From: Terribium retamae
GTDB taxonomy: Bacteria; Pseudomonadota; Alphaproteobacteria; Rhizobiales; Rhizobiaceae
Length of the DNA: 50,406 nt
Reading direction: 5' to 3'
Assembly: GCF_022347545.1 (NCBI RefSeq)
Contig: NZ_JAKREW010000035.1
Location: 1 to 50,406 of the forward strand
The position numbers and the translations under genes were made by a program. This document shows, piece after piece, positions 16,047-23,269 of this stretch (position 1 is the first letter of the stretch; every line of letters begins with the position of its first letter). The notes beneath the pieces were generated by a model. The model saw only the letters and a list, made by a program, of their open reading frames with translations. It ran no database searches and was not told where the DNA came from.

Positions 16047-17291
16047 TCAGATTGTTCCGGATGTCGAGGTTGGACCGACGAGGAAGCGGTCGGAAAGTGG
16101 CAGGCTGGCCCCGCCAAGCGCGCGCGCATGGATTCCGACCGTGCCTTCCCGCACAGTCGGCAGTTTGAGGCCCTCGGCGTCAACCTTGTCCAGCGCGCTG
16201 CTGACGGCCTTCACCAGCCGTGCGCGGATTGCGACGGGCATCCAGCCGTCAATCACCGCTTCTTCGAAATCGATCACCGCGGATGCGGAAGCAATGGCGT
16301 AGGCCAAGGCGCCGGCTGCATCGGCAAGCCACGTGTCGAGCTCCGGCCCAATGTCACCCCACTCCTCGGGCGAGGTCCACAGGTGCTGGGCATCCACGCC
16401 TCGCAGCGCAAGCGCCTTTTCCAGCGTTGCGATGGAGGCGACGTCGATGAGCTGGATCGGCTTGCCACCCGGTCCCGGTACCGGCATCGAACCAAGCGCT
16501 CCGGCATTGCCGGTCGGCCCGCTGTAGATACGGCCGTTGAGCACGATGCCACCCCCGGCAAAAGCACCGATGTAGAAATAAACGAAGTCGCGGACGTCCA
16601 AGGCGTTGCCGAAAACAAGCTCGGCACCGCAGGCCGCGGTCGCATCGTTCTGCAGATAAACGGGAAAGTCGCACAGCGCCTGGATGTCGGCGCGGATGTC
16701 GCGGTGGCGCCATTCCTCCATGATCGAGCGCGGCGCGCCGGCTGCATCGGCCCAACTCCACAGCTCGAACGGTACGGCGATGCCCAGGCCGGAGACACGC
16801 CGGTCCTGCGCCGGCGTCAGCTCTGACCTGAGCTTGGCGACGCCTGCAGCAACAAAATCCACGGTCTCCGACGGTGCCGGATAACGGTAAGAGTGGTGCA
16901 ACATGGCGCGCACCTTGCCGAGAAAGTCGATCAACACCAGTTCGGCACTGCGGCGGCCGATCTTGAGGCCGATGAAGAAGGCACCCTCCGGGTTAAGCGC
17001 CATCGGAATGGAAGGCTGGCCAATGCGGCCACGCAACGGTTCGCGGCGGAGCAGCAGGCCTTCGTCCTCAAGCTCGCGCATGATGACGGAAACTGTCTGT
17101 GCCGAAAGGCCGGTCATGCGGGCGATGTCGGATTTCGCGAGGCCGCCATGCTGGCGCACGAGCGAAAGCACGAGCCGTTCATTGTGATCGCGCATGCCAC
17201 TCTGGTTCGTGCCACGGTGGAGACGGCTGGCGGCCGGCTCGCCCGAACCGTGCTTTTGAACGCCGTCGTCCAACAGCTTCCTCCCTCCCAT
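16047..17291 (-). CDS. frcR: ROK-family transcriptional regulator of the fructose locus (FrcR-like)
   Basis: The 414-residue protein has an N-terminal winged helix-turn-helix (VLSLVRQHGGLAKSDIARMTG, then SAQTVSVIMRELEDEGLL) and a ROK sugar-kinase-like domain (GLKIGRRSAELVLIDFLG; VYLQNDATAACGAELVFG; YIGAFAGGGIVLNGRIYSGP). The usual ROK zinc motif (H-x9-11-CxCGxxGC) is missing: the corresponding region reads GALGSMPVPGPGGKPIQL followed by IDVASIATLEKAL without cysteines. The catalytic-type Asp in QNDATAAC is kept. I start at ATG 17291 (MGGRKLLDD), although the frame is open to 17375 inside the operator. First gene of the frcR-fucU-frcK operon and divergent from frcB, it most likely represses both and is relieved by the sugar. 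Confidence 0.85.
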   Translation of the reverse strand: MGGRKLLDDGVQKHGSGEPAASRLHRGTNQSGMRDHNERLVLSLVRQHGGLAKSDIARMTGLSAQTVSVIMRELEDEGLLLRREPLRGRIGQPSIPMALNPEGAFFIGLKIGRRSAELVLIDFLGKVRAMLHHSYRYPAPSETVDFVAAGVAKLRSELTPAQDRRVSGLGIAVPFELWSWADAAGAPRSIMEEWRHRDIRADIQALCDFPVYLQNDATAACGAELVFGNALDVRDFVYFYIGAFAGGGIVLNGRIYSGPTGNAGALGSMPVPGPGGKPIQLIDVASIATLEKALALRGVDAQHLWTSPEEWGDIGPELDTWLADAAGALAYAIASASAVIDFEEAVIDGWMPVAIRARLVKAVSSALDKVDAEGLKLPTVREGTVGIHARALGGASLPLSDRFLVGPTSTSGTI

Positions 17292-17337
17292 GATTTCTTG
17301 TCTGACTTTTGGCCGAGAATGAGCCGGCTCCGCAAGT

Positions 17338-17375
17338 GTGTCAATAATAAATAAGAGTGATTTAATTATTGACAC
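17338..17375. promoter_or_regulatory. Symmetric operator/promoter region between frcR and frcB
   Basis: Perfect 11-bp arms gtgtcaataat (17338-17348) and attattgacac (17365-17375) with a 16-bp AT-rich spacer. Each arm contains TTGACA pointing outward (17369-17374 on plus; 17339-17344 on minus), ideal -35 boxes for frcB and frcR. The inner part (ataaat...atttaatt) is also nearly symmetric, like NagC/Mlc-type ROK operators. A regulator bound here would block both promoters. The -10 boxes are not obvious. Confidence 0.7.
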
Positions 17376-17490
17376 GGAAATACGATTGGTGTTTCGTTTG
17401 TGTCAGGGGTGCTCACCGGGAAAAGCAGACGAGCGCCTCGGCGGCGCGCATTTCTGCAGCCGCGATTTTGGTTCTGGGAGGAGTACCTCT

Positions 17491-18522
17491 ATGCGATTTT
17501 CTGTTCTCAAGACGTCCGTATTCGGCGCCGCGGTTGCGGCGCTTGCAAGTTTTGCCGCGCCAGCCTCCGCAGCCGATGTCGGCGCGTGCCTGATCACCAA
17601 GACCGACACCAATCCGTTCTTCGTCAAGATGAAGGAAGGTGCCACCGCCAAGGCGAAGGAACTCGGCGTTACGCTGAAGACCTACGCCGGCAAGATCGAC
17701 GGCGATACCGAAAGCCAGGTCGCAGCGATCGAAAGCTGCATCGCCGACGGCGCCAAGGGCATCCTGATCACCGCTTCCGACACCAAAGGAATCGTTCCGA
17801 CCATCAAGAAGGCGCGCGATGCCGGCATTCTGGTGATTGCGCTCGACACGCCGCTGGAGCCGGCTGACGCTGCGGACGCCACCTTCGCCACCGACAATCT
17901 CTTGGCCGGCAAGCTGATCGGCCAGTGGGCCGCCGCCACGCTGGGCGATAAGGCGAAGGATGCCAAGGTTGCGTTCCTCGACCTCACCCCCTCGCAGCCG
18001 ACCGTCGACGTGCTGCGCGACCAGGGGTTCATGATCGGTTTCGGCATCGATCCGAAGGACGCCAACAAGATCGGGGACGAGGATGACCCGCGCATCGTCG
18101 GCCACGACATCACCAACGGCAATGAGGAGGGCGGCCGCAAGGCGATGGAAAACCTGCTGCAGAAGGATCCTTCCATCAACGTCGTCCACACCATCAACGA
18201 GCCAGCCGCGGCCGGCGCTTACGAAGCTTTGAAAGCCGTCGGCATGGAAAAGAACGTGCTGATCGTATCGGTCGACGGCGGCTGCCCAGGTGTGAAGAAT
18301 GTCGAGGGCGGCGTCATCGGTGCCACCTCGCAGCAATATCCGCTGCTGATGGCGTCACTCGGCGTAGAGGCGATCAAGAAGTTCGCCGACAGTGGCGAGA
18401 AGCCGAAGCCGACCGAAGGCAAGAGCTTTGTCGATACCGGCGTGGCGCTGGTCACCGACAAGCCGGCCAGCGGCGTCGAATCCATCGACGTCAAGACCGG
18501 CCTTGCTAAGTGCTGGGGTTGA
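17491..18522 (+). CDS. frcB: Fructose ABC transporter, periplasmic binding protein
   Basis: A 343-residue protein with a clear Sec signal peptide (MRFSVLKTSVFGAAVAALAS, cleavage after ASA near residue 27) and a periplasmic-binding-protein type 1 fold (VGACLITKTDTNPFFVKMKEG; repeated ligand-facing segments GILITASDTKGIVP and VIALDTPLEP; NEPAAAGAYEAL; VSVDGGCPG). It captures the sugar and hands it to FrcC/FrcA. The frame is open from 17338, but ATG 17491 has GGAGGAG upstream and starts the signal peptide. The identification as fructose rests on gene order (binding protein, permease, ATPase, with PfkB kinase and ROK regulator) and resemblance to FrcB; ribose-type sugars are the alternative. A pair of strong hairpins follows before frcC. 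Confidence 0.88.
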   Translation: MRFSVLKTSVFGAAVAALASFAAPASAADVGACLITKTDTNPFFVKMKEGATAKAKELGVTLKTYAGKIDGDTESQVAAIESCIADGAKGILITASDTKGIVPTIKKARDAGILVIALDTPLEPADAADATFATDNLLAGKLIGQWAAATLGDKAKDAKVAFLDLTPSQPTVDVLRDQGFMIGFGIDPKDANKIGDEDDPRIVGHDITNGNEEGGRKAMENLLQKDPSINVVHTINEPAAAGAYEALKAVGMEKNVLIVSVDGGCPGVKNVEGGVIGATSQQYPLLMASLGVEAIKKFADSGEKPKPTEGKSFVDTGVALVTDKPASGVESIDVKTGLAKCWG

Positions 18523-18555
18523 TCTGAACCCACAACGGCGTGACATTGCCTGAGC

Positions 18556-18610
18556 GGGTGCTCTCTTGGCGGAGCACCCTCTCTTCCGGCGGTCTTCCGG
18601 CCGGAGAGGG
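18556..18610 (+). other. Two overlapping hairpins between frcB and frcC
   Basis: Hairpin 1: gggtgctc (18556-18563) with gagcaccc (18572-18579). Hairpin 2: ccctctcttccggc (18577-18590) with gccggagaggg (18600-18610), one bulge. They share 18577-18579, so both cannot form fully. No T run follows. Such structures after binding-protein genes commonly protect the upstream mRNA and cut read-through, giving more FrcB than FrcC/FrcA. Confidence 0.6.
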
Positions 18611-18686
18611 GGCATTGGCGCGCCGGCGAGGCATCATCACTCTAGCTGTATGACGGGACGCCAGTCCCCGATCAGGAGGAGCCGAC

Positions 18687-19769
18687 ATGACCGACGCTTC
18701 GGCGGATGCCAGGCGACCGCAGGAATTCGAAAAAGTGCTGACTGGAGCCGACACAGCTGTGGCGGACTTCGACACGCACACACGGTCGACCCTGGAAAAG
18801 ATACAGCATTTCCTGCATTCCAATCCCGCCGCCGTGCCATTGATCGTGCTGGTGGCATCAGTGCTGGTATTTGGTCTGATCATCGGCGGCAAATTCTTCT
18901 CCGCCTTCTCGATGACGCTGATCCTGCAGCAGGTCGCCATCACCGGTGTCATCGGCGCTGCGCAAACGCTCGTTATCCTGACTGCGGGCATCGATCTTTC
19001 GGTCGGCGCCATCATGGTGCTGTCATCGGTGGTGATGGGCCAATTCGCCTTCCGCTATGGCCTGCCGCCTTCTATTGCGATCCTGTGCGGCTTCGCCGTC
19101 GGCGCGCTGTGCGGCTGGATCAACGGCGCGCTCGTCGCCTACATGAAGCTACCGCCTTTCATCGTCACACTCGGCATGTGGCAGATCGTTCTGGCCTCGA
19201 ACTTCCTTTATTCGGCCAACGAGACCATTCGCGCGCAAGATATTGAGACGCAGGCACCGATCCTGCAATTCTTCGGCAACAATTTCCGCATGGGCAATGC
19301 GGTCTTCACTTATGGCGTCGTCGCCATGGTGCTGCTGGTGGCCATTCTCTGGTACGTCTTGAACCACACTGCCTGGGGACGTCATGTCTACGCGATCGGC
19401 GACGATCCGGATGCTGCTGAGCTGTCAGGCGTGCGCGTCACCCGTATGCTGCTATCGGTCTATGTTCTGTCGGGCCTGATCTGTGCACTCGGCGGCTGGT
19501 TGCTCATCGGCCGTATCGGTTCCGTTTCACCGACCGCCGGCCAATTCGCCAATATCGAATCCATCACAGCGGTGGTGATTGGCGGCATCTCGCTGTTCGG
19601 TGGACGCGGATCGATCCTCGGCATGCTTTTCGGGGCGCTGATCGTCGGTGTTTTCTCGCTCGGGCTGCGCCTTATCGGCACGGACCCGCAATGGACCTAT
19701 CTGTTGATTGGCGTGCTGATCATCAGCGCCGTCGCCATCGACCAATGGATCAGGAAGGTTGCAGGATGA
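18687..19769 (+). CDS. frcC: Fructose ABC transporter, permease
   Basis: The 360-residue inner-membrane protein belongs to the RbsC/XylH permease family. After a polar N-terminal extension of about 45 residues come roughly 9-10 hydrophobic segments; the family motif LTAGIDLSVGAIMVLSSVV is near residues 96-114, and SGVRVTRMLLSVYVLSGL, GGISLFGGRGSILGMLFGAL and the typical end follow. The start ATG 18687 has a good AGGAGG. It ends by overlapping frcA (ATGA). It forms the pore that moves the sugar released by FrcB, powered by FrcA. The long cytoplasmic N-terminus (rich in Asp/Glu/Thr) is longer than in E. coli RbsC. Confidence 0.9.
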   Translation: MTDASADARRPQEFEKVLTGADTAVADFDTHTRSTLEKIQHFLHSNPAAVPLIVLVASVLVFGLIIGGKFFSAFSMTLILQQVAITGVIGAAQTLVILTAGIDLSVGAIMVLSSVVMGQFAFRYGLPPSIAILCGFAVGALCGWINGALVAYMKLPPFIVTLGMWQIVLASNFLYSANETIRAQDIETQAPILQFFGNNFRMGNAVFTYGVVAMVLLVAILWYVLNHTAWGRHVYAIGDDPDAAELSGVRVTRMLLSVYVLSGLICALGGWLLIGRIGSVSPTAGQFANIESITAVVIGGISLFGGRGSILGMLFGALIVGVFSLGLRLIGTDPQWTYLLIGVLIISAVAIDQWIRKVAG

Positions 19770-20551
19770 CCACGGAACCCATTCTCACCGCACGCGGACT
19801 GGTCAAGCGCTACGGCCGCGTCACAGCACTGAACAGCGCCGATTTCGACCTCTATCCAGGCGAGATCCTTGCGGTCATCGGCGACAACGGTGCCGGAAAA
19901 TCGTCGCTGATCAAGGCGATCTCCGGTGCTGTTACGCCGGACGACGGCGAGATCCTCCTGGAGGGCAAGCCGGTGCAGTTCAAGTCTCCAATGGAGGCGC
20001 GCGCCGCCGGCATTGAAACCGTGTACCAGAATCTCGCCCTGTCGCCAGCGCTCTCGATCGCCGACAACATGTTTCTCGGCCGAGAAATTCGCAAGCCGGG
20101 AATCCTCGGCTCGTGGTTCCGCATGCTCGACCGCGCGGCAATGGAAAAGCGGGCACGCGAAAAGCTCACTGAACTTGGCCTCATGACCATCCAGAACATT
20201 GGCCAGGCGGTCGAGACACTGTCGGGTGGTCAGCGCCAGGGCGTGGCTGTGGCACGTGCCGCGGCTTTCGGCAGCCGCGTCGTCATCATGGACGAGCCGA
20301 CTGCTGCCCTTGGTGTCAAGGAAAGCCGCCGTGTGCTGGAACTGATCCTCGATGTGAAGCGGCGCGGGCTACCGATCGTGCTCATCTCTCACAACATGCC
20401 GCATGTTTTTGAGGTGGCGGACCGCATCCATATTCACCGGCTCGGCCGACGTCTCACTGTCATCAATCCGAAGGAATATTCGATGTCGGATGCAGTCGCG
20501 TTCATGACCGGGGCAAAGGCCCCGCCGGAAGCAGCCGCGATCGCTGCGTGA
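19766..20551 (+). CDS. frcA: Fructose ABC transporter, ATPase
   Basis: A single-domain ABC ATPase of 261 residues: Walker A GDNGAGKS (residues 39-46), signature LSGGQRQGVAVARA (about residues 151-164), Walker B VVIMDEPTAALG. Sugar ABC ATPases of the RbsA/XylG type usually have two fused ATPase halves (about 500 residues); the frc-type ATPase has one, which supports the frc assignment and implies a homodimer. I start at ATG 19766, overlapping the frcC stop by 4 bp; the frame is open to 19691 within frcC. A strong hairpin at 20559-20598 ends the operon. Confidence 0.92.
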   Translation: MTTEPILTARGLVKRYGRVTALNSADFDLYPGEILAVIGDNGAGKSSLIKAISGAVTPDDGEILLEGKPVQFKSPMEARAAGIETVYQNLALSPALSIADNMFLGREIRKPGILGSWFRMLDRAAMEKRAREKLTELGLMTIQNIGQAVETLSGGQRQGVAVARAAAFGSRVVIMDEPTAALGVKESRRVLELILDVKRRGLPIVLISHNMPHVFEVADRIHIHRLGRRLTVINPKEYSMSDAVAFMTGAKAPPEAAAIAA

Positions 20552-20558
20552 TCTGGCG

Positions 20559-20598
20559 ATTGCACCCGGAGTGCGTTGCGATAAACTCTGGGTGCAAT
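20559..20598 (+). terminator. Terminator-like hairpin after frcA
   Basis: Arms attgcacccggagt (20559-20572) and actctgggtgcaat (20585-20598) pair over 14 positions with one mismatch, around a 12-base loop. A weak AT-rich stretch (gcgaaatatt) follows. It lies 8 bp after the frcA stop and before the glg operon. Confidence 0.75.
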
Positions 20599-20748
20599 GC
20601 GAAATATTAGCAAGACTAAATCGATTGAAAAATTCTGGTCCCTTATCTGGTCTGGGCTGGAAGGCCCTGCTATGCATGCTTTTTGAAAGGCAAATTCGGT
20701 TTACGGGGAGACGGATGAGCTCCGATCTCCGGTCGCGCGAGAGGCAAG

Positions 20749-23217
20749 ATGACCCGCACCAAGACGCCTAGTGCTTCGCTGCCTGATCTCGATCACCCCG
20801 ACCCGCAGACGCTTGCGTCCGAAGTGCTGATGGCTCTCAAATATCGAGTCGGCAAGGACGTTAGTGTCGCGACCCCTTACGACTGGCTGACCGCTTCCAT
20901 CAAAGTGGTGCGCGATCGTGTGATCGACCATTGGATCAGCGCCACCAAGGAGACTTACGAACAGCAGGAAAAGCGGGTCTATTACCTATCGCTTGAATTC
21001 CTGATTGGCCGACTGATGCGAGACGCCTTCTCCAATCTCGACATTATGGAGCCGATGCGTCAGGCGCTGTCTTCGTTGGGTGTCGACCTTGACGAGATCG
21101 CGACGTTGGAGCCGGATGCAGCCCTCGGCAATGGTGGCCTGGGCCGGCTCGCTGCCTGCTTCATGGAATCGATGGCGACTGTCGATGTGCCGGCCCATGG
21201 CTATGGCATCCGCTACGCCAACGGCATGTTCCGCCAGGAGATCCACGACGGCTGGCAGGTGGAGCTGCCCGAAACCTGGCTCGATCACGGCAACTCATGG
21301 GAGTTCGAGCGTCGCGAGCGTTCCTTCGAAGTCGGTTTCGGCGGATCGGTGGAATCCGTCACCGCCAGGGACGGACGGCTTGAACGGCATGTCTGGAAGC
21401 CGATGGAGCATGTGCTCGCGGTTGCCTACGACACGCCGGTGGTCGGGTGGAAGGCCAAGCGGGTCAACACGCTGCGGCTCTGGTCCGGCATGCCTGTCGA
21501 CCCGATCCTGCTCGACAAGTTCAACGCAGGCGATCACATCGGTGCGCTGGCTGAAAGCAACAAAGCCGACGCGCTGTCACGCGTGCTCTATCCCGCAGAC
21601 TCGCACAAAGCCGGCCAGGAATTGCGGCTGCGGCAGGAATATTTCTTCTCGACGGCTTCGTTGCAGGACATCCTGCAGCGTCATCTCAGCCAGTATGGCG
21701 AGCTGGACTCCTTGCCGGACAAGGCCGCCATTCATCTCAACGACACCCATCCGGCCGTTGCTGTGCCGGAACTGATGCGGCTGCTGATGGACGTCCACGG
21801 CATGGATTTTGCCAAGGCCTGGGACATCACCAAGCGAACCTTCGCCTACACCAACCACACGCTGCTGCCGGAGGCGCTGGAAAGCTGGCCAGTGCCGCTG
21901 TTCGAGCGGTTGCTGCCGCGGCACATGCAGATCGTCTACGCCATCAATGCCGAAGTGTTGCAGGAAGCGCGCTCGACAGGTCGCTTTTCAGGCGACCAGA
22001 TCGCTGCCATTTCGTTGATTCAGGAAAATGGCGACCGCCGCGTGCGCATGGGCAATCTCGCCTTCGTCGGTTCGCATTCGATCAACGGCGTATCGGCACT
22101 GCATACCGAACTGATGAAGCAGACGGTGTTTGCCGACCTGCACCAACTTTATCCGGACCGCATCAACAACAAGACCAACGGCATCACGCCGCGGCGTTGG
22201 CTGATCCAGTGCAATACCGGTCTGACGGCGCTGACACGCGAAGCCATCGGCGGCCGTTTCCTCGACGACATCGAGGCCATCAGAGACCTGGATCGTTTCG
22301 CGGACGATGCGGCATTCCGCAAGAAGTTCGCAGCCGTAAAACGCGCCAACAAGGTGCGGCTCGCCAAGCTGGTCGCTGACCGGCTGGGCATTCGGCTCGA
22401 TCCGTCGGCGCTCTTCGATATCCAGATCAAACGGATCCACGAATACAAGCGCCAATTGCTCAATATCCTGGAAGCTGTGGCGCTCTACGACCAGATCCGC
22501 TCGCATCCGGAGAAGGACTGGACGCCCCGCGTGAAGTTCTTCGGCGGCAAGGCAGCCCCCAGCTATCACAATGCCAAGCTGATCATAAAACTGGCCAATG
22601 ACGTCGCCAAGGTCATCAATGGCGACCCCGCCGTGCGCGGACTGCTGAAGGTCGTGTTCGTGCCCAATTACAATGTCAGCCTTGCCGAGATCATGATGCC
22701 GGCTGCTGACCTGTCGGAGCAGATCTCGACTGCCGGCATGGAAGCGTCGGGCACAGGCAACATGAAGTTCGGACTGAACGGCGCGCTGACCATCGGTACG
22801 CTCGACGGCGCCAATGTCGAGATGAAGGAGCATGTCGGAGACAACAACATCTTCATCTTCGGCCTGAAAGCCGACGAGGTCGCCGAACGTCGTCGCAACG
22901 GCTACCAGCCGCGGGCCGTCATCGAAGGCTCGCCGGAATTGGCGCAGGCTATTTCAGCGATCTCGTCAGGTGTGTTCTCCCCGCATGATCCGGATCGCTA
23001 TCGCGATCTGATGAATGGTCTTTATGACAGCGACTGGTTCATGGTTGCCGCTGATTTCGATGCCTACGCTGCCAAGCAGCGCGAGGTGGACGCAGTCTGG
23101 AATGACAGCGCCGACTGGAACGCTCGGGCCATTCGCAATGTTGCTCGTATGGGCTGGTTCTCATCGGATCGCACGATCCGCCAATATGCGAAAGAAATCT
23201 GGAACGTGCCTGTGTGA
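20749..23217 (+). CDS. glgP: Glycogen phosphorylase
   Basis: A complete 822-residue GT35 enzyme releasing glucose 1-phosphate from alpha-1,4-glucan ends. Features: VYYLSLEFLIGRLMRDA (residues 77-93), EPDAALGNGGLGRLAACFME (121-140), IQIKRIHEYKRQLLNIL, and the PLP-binding motif EASGTGNMKFGLNGALTIGT with the Schiff-base Lys673. It is the first gene of glgP-glgB-glgC-glgA-pgm, the same order as in Agrobacterium. The start ATG 20749 has a GAGAGG upstream. The 197-bp leader contains the frcA terminator and presumably the promoter. Breakdown enzyme first in a synthesis operon suggests glycogen turnover is set by enzyme regulation rather than by separate transcription. Confidence 0.96.
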   Translation: MTRTKTPSASLPDLDHPDPQTLASEVLMALKYRVGKDVSVATPYDWLTASIKVVRDRVIDHWISATKETYEQQEKRVYYLSLEFLIGRLMRDAFSNLDIMEPMRQALSSLGVDLDEIATLEPDAALGNGGLGRLAACFMESMATVDVPAHGYGIRYANGMFRQEIHDGWQVELPETWLDHGNSWEFERRERSFEVGFGGSVESVTARDGRLERHVWKPMEHVLAVAYDTPVVGWKAKRVNTLRLWSGMPVDPILLDKFNAGDHIGALAESNKADALSRVLYPADSHKAGQELRLRQEYFFSTASLQDILQRHLSQYGELDSLPDKAAIHLNDTHPAVAVPELMRLLMDVHGMDFAKAWDITKRTFAYTNHTLLPEALESWPVPLFERLLPRHMQIVYAINAEVLQEARSTGRFSGDQIAAISLIQENGDRRVRMGNLAFVGSHSINGVSALHTELMKQTVFADLHQLYPDRINNKTNGITPRRWLIQCNTGLTALTREAIGGRFLDDIEAIRDLDRFADDAAFRKKFAAVKRANKVRLAKLVADRLGIRLDPSALFDIQIKRIHEYKRQLLNILEAVALYDQIRSHPEKDWTPRVKFFGGKAAPSYHNAKLIIKLANDVAKVINGDPAVRGLLKVVFVPNYNVSLAEIMMPAADLSEQISTAGMEASGTGNMKFGLNGALTIGTLDGANVEMKEHVGDNNIFIFGLKADEVAERRRNGYQPRAVIEGSPELAQAISAISSGVFSPHDPDRYRDLMNGLYDSDWFMVAADFDAYAAKQREVDAVWNDSADWNARAIRNVARMGWFSSDRTIRQYAKEIWNVPV

Positions 23218-23269
23218 TGTGATTGCATGAGGCCATGACCGTGGCCGTGGACCCAGGGAGGGGTGCCGC

